Below are positions 5,137-9,681 of a stretch of 9,681 nt of DNA, piece by piece; position 1 is the first letter of the stretch, and the number at the start of each line of letters is the position of its first letter. A program made the translations under genes and the position numbers. The stretch lies in NCBI GenBank assembly GCA_004299465.1, contig SCST01000231.1:1-9681 (forward strand). Direction: 5' to 3'. The notes below the pieces were generated by a model, which was given only the letters and a program-made list of their open reading frames with translations, was not told the DNA's origin and searched no databases. The stretch is from Methylovulum sp. (lineage in GTDB: Bacteria > Pseudomonadota > Gammaproteobacteria > Methylococcales > Methylomonadaceae).

Positions 5137-6521
5137 GCGAACATATCCTTTTCCTTACCGGCAAATTGGCGGAAAAACAACTGCATGCGATACTCGAAAA
5201 AATGCAGCCGGATTTCAGCTATACCGTGCATCAATTGGGGCTTAAGGTCGCGGCGCTGATGACGACCGACATGATTGCGCGGCGCTTGAAAGACACCTTC
5301 GGCGCAGACCGCATGATCCTGCCGGGGCGTTGCCGCGGCGATGTCGCAGCACTGTCCAACACCTTCAATATGCCGATCGAGCGCGGCCCGGAAGAGCTCA
5401 AGGACTTGCCGCAATATTTCGGACAGAAAGCGCATGTCTACGACTTGAGCGCCTATAATGTAAAAATTTTCGCCGAAATTACCGATGCGCCGAACATCAG
5501 CATCGATGACGTACTTAAACGCGCCGACGGCTACCGCAAAAACGGCGCCGATGTCATCGACATCGGTTGTTTGCCCAGCACTCCGTTTCCACACCTGGAA
5601 GACATCATCCAGGCCTTGAAACAACAAGGCCATACCGTCAGCGTCGATTCGCTGGATGAACAGGATTTGCTCAGGGGCGGCAAGGCCGGCGCGGATTACC
5701 TACTCAGCCTGCACGAAAGCAGCCTGTGGATTGCCGATGAAGTCGCCGCGACGCCGATATTAATCCCCGAAAAGCATGAAGACCTGGCCTCGTTGGACCG
5801 GGCCATCAATGCGATGCAGGCCAAAAACCGTGCGTTTATCGTCGACCCGATTTTAGATCCCTTGCATTTCGGCTTTACGCAATCGATCGTGCGCTACCAC
5901 GAGGTCAGGAAAAACCACCCCGATGTTGAAATCATGATGGGCGTCGGCAACATCACCGAATTGACGCATGCCGATACAGCCGGCATCAATGCCTTATTGC
6001 TGGGCATTTGTTCGGAGCTCAACATCAACCATATCCTGGCGACTGAAGTCAGCCGCCACGCCTGCCGCGCGGTCAAAGAAGCGGATTTGTCCCGCCGCAT
6101 CATGCTCGCGGCGAAACAGCACAACACCCTGCCCAAGCACATTCATCCGGGCTTGATGGCCTTGCATGAAACCACGCCGTTTCCGTATAGCTTTGCAGAA
6201 ATCACCGAACTGGCCGGACAAATCAAGGACCCGAGCTTCCGTATCCAAATCAGCGCCGAAGGTATCCATATCTTTAACCGCGACGGCCTGCACAGCGCCG
6301 GCAACCCCTTCGATTTATATCCCCAATTGCATGTCGAGCACGACGGCGGCCACGCATTCTACCTCGGCGTGGAATTGGCGCGCGCCGAAGTCGCCTGGCA
6401 ATTGGGCAAGCGCTATACGCAAGACCAGGCGCTGAGCTGGGGCTGCGCCACCGACCAGGCGGCTGCAGAGGTTGACCTGCATACCTTTAAACCCGCCGGG
6501 ACCACTTTACAGAAGCCATAA
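5133..6521 (+). CDS. DUF6513 / dihydropteroate synthase-like protein of H4MPT biosynthesis
   Basis: This 462-residue protein has a central TIM-barrel domain like dihydropteroate synthase (roughly 105-345) between an N-terminal alpha/beta region and a C-terminal extension of about 110 residues. KIFAEITDAP (111-120) takes the place of the first DHPS strand, and GADVIDIGCLPST (138-150) matches the pterin-site strand GADIIDxGGxST; the usual Arg-Pro-Gly after Ser-Thr is replaced by Pro-Phe-Pro. Standard DHPS is about 280 residues, so this is a distinct and longer family. A homologue in Methylobacterium (orf4) is reported to be needed for dephospho-H4MPT synthesis, which points to joining the pterin with an aminobenzene-ribosyl unit instead of p-aminobenzoate. 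It overlaps the flavoprotein gene by 4 bases; with only a distant AAGG, translation is probably coupled. The pathway is well supported; the exact step is inferred. Confidence 0.82.
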   Translation: MSEHILFLTGKLAEKQLHAILEKMQPDFSYTVHQLGLKVAALMTTDMIARRLKDTFGADRMILPGRCRGDVAALSNTFNMPIERGPEELKDLPQYFGQKAHVYDLSAYNVKIFAEITDAPNISIDDVLKRADGYRKNGADVIDIGCLPSTPFPHLEDIIQALKQQGHTVSVDSLDEQDLLRGGKAGADYLLSLHESSLWIADEVAATPILIPEKHEDLASLDRAINAMQAKNRAFIVDPILDPLHFGFTQSIVRYHEVRKNHPDVEIMMGVGNITELTHADTAGINALLLGICSELNINHILATEVSRHACRAVKEADLSRRIMLAAKQHNTLPKHIHPGLMALHETTPFPYSFAEITELAGQIKDPSFRIQISAEGIHIFNRDGLHSAGNPFDLYPQLHVEHDGGHAFYLGVELARAEVAWQLGKRYTQDQALSWGCATDQAAAEVDLHTFKPAGTTLQKP

Positions 6522-6531
6522 CACAACAAGC

Positions 6532-7092
6532 ATGATCCACGAAACCCTAGTCACGACCCATAACGAAGACGGCATAGCGCATATCGCGCCTATGGGCATA
6601 CACACCGACGGCGATGAATTCATCATCCTGCCCTTCCGCCCGTCGGCAACGCTGGATAACCTGCTGGAAAGCCATGTCGCCGTCATCAATTACTGCGACG
6701 ATGTGCGCGTCTTTGCCGGATGCCTGACCGGGCGGCGCGACTGGCCACTACGCGAAGCCGAAAAAATCAGCACGCCTGTGCTGGCCTGCGCGCTGGCGCA
6801 TACCGAAGTCGAACTGCTGCGTATCGAGGACAACCCTGTCCGCCCCAAGTTATTTTGCTCCGCCGTGCACAGCGCCAATCATGCGCCGTTTAAAGGTTTT
6901 AACCGCGCCCAATATGCGGTACTGGAAGCGGCGATCCTGGTCAGCCGCTTGGGTATGCTGTCGCCGGAAAAAATAGCCTCGGAACTGGCTTACTTGCGTA
7001 TCGGCTTTGACAAAACCGCAGGAGCGCGCGAGCGCGAAGCATGGGACTGGTTAATGACCGCGATTGACGACCACAACAGGACGAAGTCATGA
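6532..7092 (+). CDS. DUF447 family protein (FMN-binding split-barrel type), C1-cofactor cluster
   Basis: This 186-residue protein has the DUF447 signature at its N-terminus, IHETLVTTHNEDGIAHIAPMG, followed by strands (EFIILPFRPSATLDNL, HVAVINYCDDVRVFAG) and a helical C-terminal third. I recall that solved archaeal DUF447 structures show a flavin-reductase-like split barrel that binds FMN. The reaction is unknown. Its constant company with methanopterin and methanofuran genes suggests a redox or editing step in those pathways. I chose the ATG at 6532 because the family begins at this Met; the upstream in-frame ATG at 6472 lies within the DUF6513 gene. Only 10 bases separate it from the upstream stop, with no good Shine-Dalgarno site. 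Its TGA overlaps the mfnB start as ATGA (7089-7092). Confidence 0.85.
   Translation: MIHETLVTTHNEDGIAHIAPMGIHTDGDEFIILPFRPSATLDNLLESHVAVINYCDDVRVFAGCLTGRRDWPLREAEKISTPVLACALAHTEVELLRIEDNPVRPKLFCSAVHSANHAPFKGFNRAQYAVLEAAILVSRLGMLSPEKIASELAYLRIGFDKTAGAREREAWDWLMTAIDDHNRTKS
7078..7081 (+). promoter_or_regulatory. Ribosome binding site of mfnB inside the DUF447 gene
   Basis: AGGA lies 7 bases before the mfnB ATG at 7089. It is the clearest Shine-Dalgarno site in the four-gene operon, so mfnB may be translated more independently than the two genes before it. Confidence 0.6.
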
Positions 7093-7778
7093 CCGGCATG
7101 CTGGCCAGCGTCAACAGCGTGGACGAAGCCTTGCTGGTATTGGCTGCGCAGGTTGACATCATCGACTTAAAACAACCGGCGGCAGGCGCGTTGGGCGCAT
7201 TGGAGACCGCCGTTGTCACGGAGATCGTCGGCCATTGCCGCGGGCTATGCCCGGTCAGCGCGACGATAGGCGACCTGCCGATGCACCCGGAGCGAGTCTT
7301 TAATGCCGTAAAAACAATGGCGGAAACCGGCGTGGATTATATAAAAATCGGCTTTTTCCAGGATGGCGACACCTTGGCTACGATAGAAAAATTGGCCGTA
7401 TTGGCCCGGAATAATCTCGCGCTGATCGCCGTACTGTTTGCCGACCAGCAACCGGATTTTGCGCTGGTCGACGCATTAAAAAACGCCGGTTTCAAAGGCG
7501 TTATGCTCGATACGATGGACAAGGCCAGCGGCTCATTAACAAAGGTTATGCCGCAGGCGGACATCGCACGATTTGTCGGGCTGGTTAAGGAACAGCAATT
7601 AATTTGCGGGCTGGCGGGTTCGTTAAGGCTGGAGGATATTGCCGGCTTATTGCCTTGCCAACCGGATTATCTCGGCTTCAGGGGGGCACTATGCGCACGG
7701 CATGAGCGAACCGGGCAATTGAACCAGGCCGCTGTCGTACAGATAAAACAGGCGATAACTTCAAACCTGCTGCTGTAA
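7089..7778 (+). CDS. mfnB: (5-formylfuran-3-yl)methyl phosphate synthase
   Basis: This 229-residue TIM-barrel lyase (formerly DUF556) builds the furan of methanofuran/methylofuran by condensing two glyceraldehyde-3-phosphate molecules into 4-(hydroxymethyl)-2-furancarboxaldehyde phosphate. Expected active-site residues are present: Asp26 and Lys28 in DIIDLKQPAAGALGA, Lys86 in DYIKIGFF, and Asp141 and Lys145 in VMLDTMDKASGSL. Their spacing agrees with the Asp/Lys set described for the Methanocaldococcus enzyme, including the Schiff-base lysine. Length and N-terminus match the family. It is the last gene of the operon and makes a furan for the formyltransferase/hydrolase complex of formaldehyde oxidation. 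Its final 18 bases overlap the 3' end of the opposite-strand GGDEF/EAL gene, and no intrinsic terminator follows the stop codon, so transcripts may run into that gene as antisense RNA. Confidence 0.92.
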   Translation: MTGMLASVNSVDEALLVLAAQVDIIDLKQPAAGALGALETAVVTEIVGHCRGLCPVSATIGDLPMHPERVFNAVKTMAETGVDYIKIGFFQDGDTLATIEKLAVLARNNLALIAVLFADQQPDFALVDALKNAGFKGVMLDTMDKASGSLTKVMPQADIARFVGLVKEQQLICGLAGSLRLEDIAGLLPCQPDYLGFRGALCARHERTGQLNQAAVVQIKQAITSNLLL

Positions 7779-9681
7779 TAATTGCACAAAGTCCTCGGCG
7801 GGCAGCGGCATACTTTTGATATAGCCTTGGTAAGTATCGCAGCCTTTTGCTTGTAAAAAAGCCAGTTGCTCAGGTGTTTCGACGCCTTCCGCCAAAACTT
7901 TAAAGCCCAGGATATGGCCCATCGATATGATGGTGGACGCAATTTCGGTGTCATTCTGGTCGTGTGGAATATCCCTGATAAAGCTTTTGTCGATTTTCAA
8001 TACATCCACAGGAAATTTTTTAAGGTACGCCAAAGAAGAATAGCCGGTGCCGAAATCGTCAATCGCCAGATGGATGCCTTGTGCGCGGAGGTCATTTAAT
8101 ATCGCGATGACATTATCCTGGTTCTCCATTAAGCTGCTTTCAGTCATCTCCAATTCCAACTGATGAGCCGGGAAACGGGTTACGTTCAATACTGCCGTAA
8201 CCCATTCAGTCATATTGCTGTAACGGAATTGATGAGGCGATACATTAACCGCCAAAGTAAATGACGGCAAACCGGCATCTATCCACGCCTTGCCCTGCCG
8301 GCAGGTTTCATGAAGCACCCATTCGCCAATCGCGATAATTAGGCCCGTTTCTTCGGCAATCGGTATAAAGCGAAGCGGCGGAATCAAGCCTTGCTCCGGA
8401 TTTTGCCAACGCACCAACGCTTCGGCGCCGATTATCTTGCCGCTGAGAATATCAACTTGCGGCTGGTAATAAACCCGTAATTCCTGTTGATCAATGGCTT
8501 TACGCAGGCGTAACTCCAAGGCAATACGCTCATGCACCTGGATAGTTAATTCTTCAGAGAAATAGGCAAAGCAGCCACGACCGTTCTTTTTCGCCTGGTA
8601 CAAGGCCAGATCCGCATGATCCATTAATTTTTCGGGCGTATCGTCATGTTGAGGATAGAGACTGATGCCGATACTGGTGCCAATACGCACATCGTCATTT
8701 TGCAACAATTGGAAAGGTTGCACCAATTCATCAATAATGGCTTCGGCCACCCTGCCGGCATCTTCCTGATGCGCAATATTACTCAAGATGACCGTGAATT
8801 CATCCCCACCCAGGCGTGCAACGGTGTCCACATCGCGCAGGCGTGAGGAGATGCGCTGGGCCACTTGTTGCAATAATTCGTCGCCTGCAATATGCCCCAT
8901 GCTGTCATTAACCGCCTTGAAACGATCCAGGTCCAGCATCAACACTGCCATATACTTGTTTTCACGGCGTGCTAAATCAATATTCTGTTTTAAGCGTTCC
9001 TGTAATAAGCGGCGATTCGGCAGGCCGGTTAATGAATCATAAAAAGCCAAATAATTAATGCGTTTTTCTGTCGCCTTGCGTTCGGTAATGTCCTGGTTGA
9101 AACAGACAATGCGCAAAGCTTGCCCGGCGTTATCGCGATAAACTTGCCCCAAGGCATAAATAGTGGCAATTTCACCGTTATTGCGCTGTATGCGAAAGTC
9201 AGTATCAAATTCACCTTCGCCACGAATGGCGGCTTGCAAGGCCGTTTCAACGGCGCAGCAATCTTCCGGTAAAAGCAGCTCACGCCAGGCGCTGTAAGTG
9301 ACACAAAACTCGCCGCGCTTAACGCCGTAGATAAAAAACATCGAATCGTCCCATTTTAATCCGCCCGTTACCAGGTCGTAATCAAACACGCCGAACTTGG
9401 CGACTTTCGCCGCTTCTTGAAACAGGTTGCGCGATTCCGCCAATTCAGTGGTGCGCTCGGCAACATGCTGTTCTAACAAATCGCGCTCCTGCGCAAGCGC
9501 CAGCGTCGCTTGTTTGCGTTCGAGCAAACTGCGGAACAGCGCAATAATCAGCAAAGATTCCACGACCAACGCCAGCAGTGTTGCGGCAATCTGCCAGCGG
9601 TAGGTATACATAATGGAAAGTTTGCGATTGATAATGATGCTGCCTACCGGCAAATCACGGTCGTCTATCCCCCAGCGTTTG
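7761..9681 (-). CDS. Membrane-anchored PAS-GGDEF-EAL cyclic-di-GMP signalling protein, 5' end outside window
   Basis: Numbering counts from the TTG codon at 9653, which is probably internal because the frame stays open to the right edge. The edge residues (RWGIDDRDLPVGSIIINRKLS, 20 or so, then one membrane span at about 20-40) resemble the end of ABC-transporter-type periplasmic sensor domains. A coiled coil follows (about 43-80), then PAS/PAC (80-195), GGDEF (200-365) and EAL (375-625). The GGDEF site is intact (282-286), as is the inhibitory RxxD site five residues before it (RDVD, 273-276). The EAL domain keeps Glu411, Asn470, Glu502, Asp532-Asp533 in IDDFGTGYSS, Lys553, Glu589 and Gln609. 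Both diguanylate cyclase and phosphodiesterase activities look possible. It is convergent with mfnB, with 18 bases of overlap, and is not part of that operon. Confidence 0.93.
   Translation of the reverse strand, partial: KRWGIDDRDLPVGSIIINRKLSIMYTYRWQIAATLLALVVESLLIIALFRSLLERKQATLALAQERDLLEQHVAERTTELAESRNLFQEAAKVAKFGVFDYDLVTGGLKWDDSMFFIYGVKRGEFCVTYSAWRELLLPEDCCAVETALQAAIRGEGEFDTDFRIQRNNGEIATIYALGQVYRDNAGQALRIVCFNQDITERKATEKRINYLAFYDSLTGLPNRRLLQERLKQNIDLARRENKYMAVLMLDLDRFKAVNDSMGHIAGDELLQQVAQRISSRLRDVDTVARLGGDEFTVILSNIAHQEDAGRVAEAIIDELVQPFQLLQNDDVRIGTSIGISLYPQHDDTPEKLMDHADLALYQAKKNGRGCFAYFSEELTIQVHERIALELRLRKAIDQQELRVYYQPQVDILSGKIIGAEALVRWQNPEQGLIPPLRFIPIAEETGLIIAIGEWVLHETCRQGKAWIDAGLPSFTLAVNVSPHQFRYSNMTEWVTAVLNVTRFPAHQLELEMTESSLMENQDNVIAILNDLRAQGIHLAIDDFGTGYSSLAYLKKFPVDVLKIDKSFIRDIPHDQNDTEIASTIISMGHILGFKVLAEGVETPEQLAFLQAKGCDTYQGYIKSMPLPAEDFVQLLQQQV

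Noticed and set aside
5612..5631. Perfect 7-bp hairpin GGCCTTG / CAAGGCC within the DUF6513 gene
   Set aside because: It lies in ordinary coding sequence, has no T-run and is far from any gene boundary; codon use explains it.
5103..5633. A 176-codon open frame on the minus strand across the flavoprotein/DUF6513 junction
   Set aside because: It lies opposite well-supported coding sequence in a GC-rich region where long antisense frames arise by chance, and it has no family character or ribosome binding site.
6472..6531. Upstream in-frame ATG for the DUF447 gene
   Set aside because: It would add 20 residues translated from inside the DUF6513 gene, while the family N-terminus (MIHETLVTT) begins exactly at 6532.

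Overview
The window looks like chromosome from a proteobacterial C1 utiliser, most likely a gammaproteobacterial methanotroph or methylotroph. This is an inference. It rests on archaeal-type genes for tetrahydromethanopterin (H4MPT) and methylofuran synthesis set among ordinary proteobacterial genes (a PspF-like sigma-54 activator, a TauE/SafE-family membrane protein and a large GGDEF/EAL protein). I see no tRNA, rRNA, CRISPR array, transposase or phage gene.

Layout. (1) 1-1408, plus strand: the 3' part of a TauE/SafE-type membrane protein, followed 11 bases later by a sigma-54 enhancer-binding protein with no sensory domain. (2) 1409-1660: a hairpin-dense intergenic stretch. (3) 1661-4222: the three-part AmmeMemoRadiSam set. 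An AMMECR1-domain gene and a Memo-family gene overlap on the minus strand, and the matching radical SAM gene is divergent on the plus strand. The biochemical role of this set is not established. (4) 4223-4599: a gap of about 380 bases with a good sigma-70-like promoter (TTGAGC, 18 bases, TATAAT) and a leader of about 200 nt that can fold in alternative ways. (5) 4600-7778: a tight plus-strand operon of four genes: DmrB/AfpA-like flavoprotein, DUF6513 dihydropteroate-synthase-like protein, DUF447 protein and MfnB. Two of its three junctions are ATGA overlaps. (6) 7761-9681, minus strand: the 3' part of a membrane-anchored PAS-GGDEF-EAL protein whose stop codon lies inside the end of mfnB. Its frame is still open at the right edge, and the residues there resemble the end of an ABC-transporter-type periplasmic sensor domain.

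How the genes work together. The four-gene operon supplies parts of two cofactors: reduced methanopterin (DmrB-like protein and the pterin-condensing DUF6513 protein) and the furan of methylofuran (MfnB). Both are used in formaldehyde oxidation through H4MPT-bound C1 units and the formyltransferase/hydrolase complex. DUF447 is an uncharacterised FMN-barrel-type protein that travels with them. The AmmeMemoRadiSam trio is a separate transcriptional unit, but it sits directly next to this cluster and also has a strong archaeal distribution. The most promising items for follow-up are this neighbourhood, the uncharacterised DUF447 protein and the structured leader of the operon.
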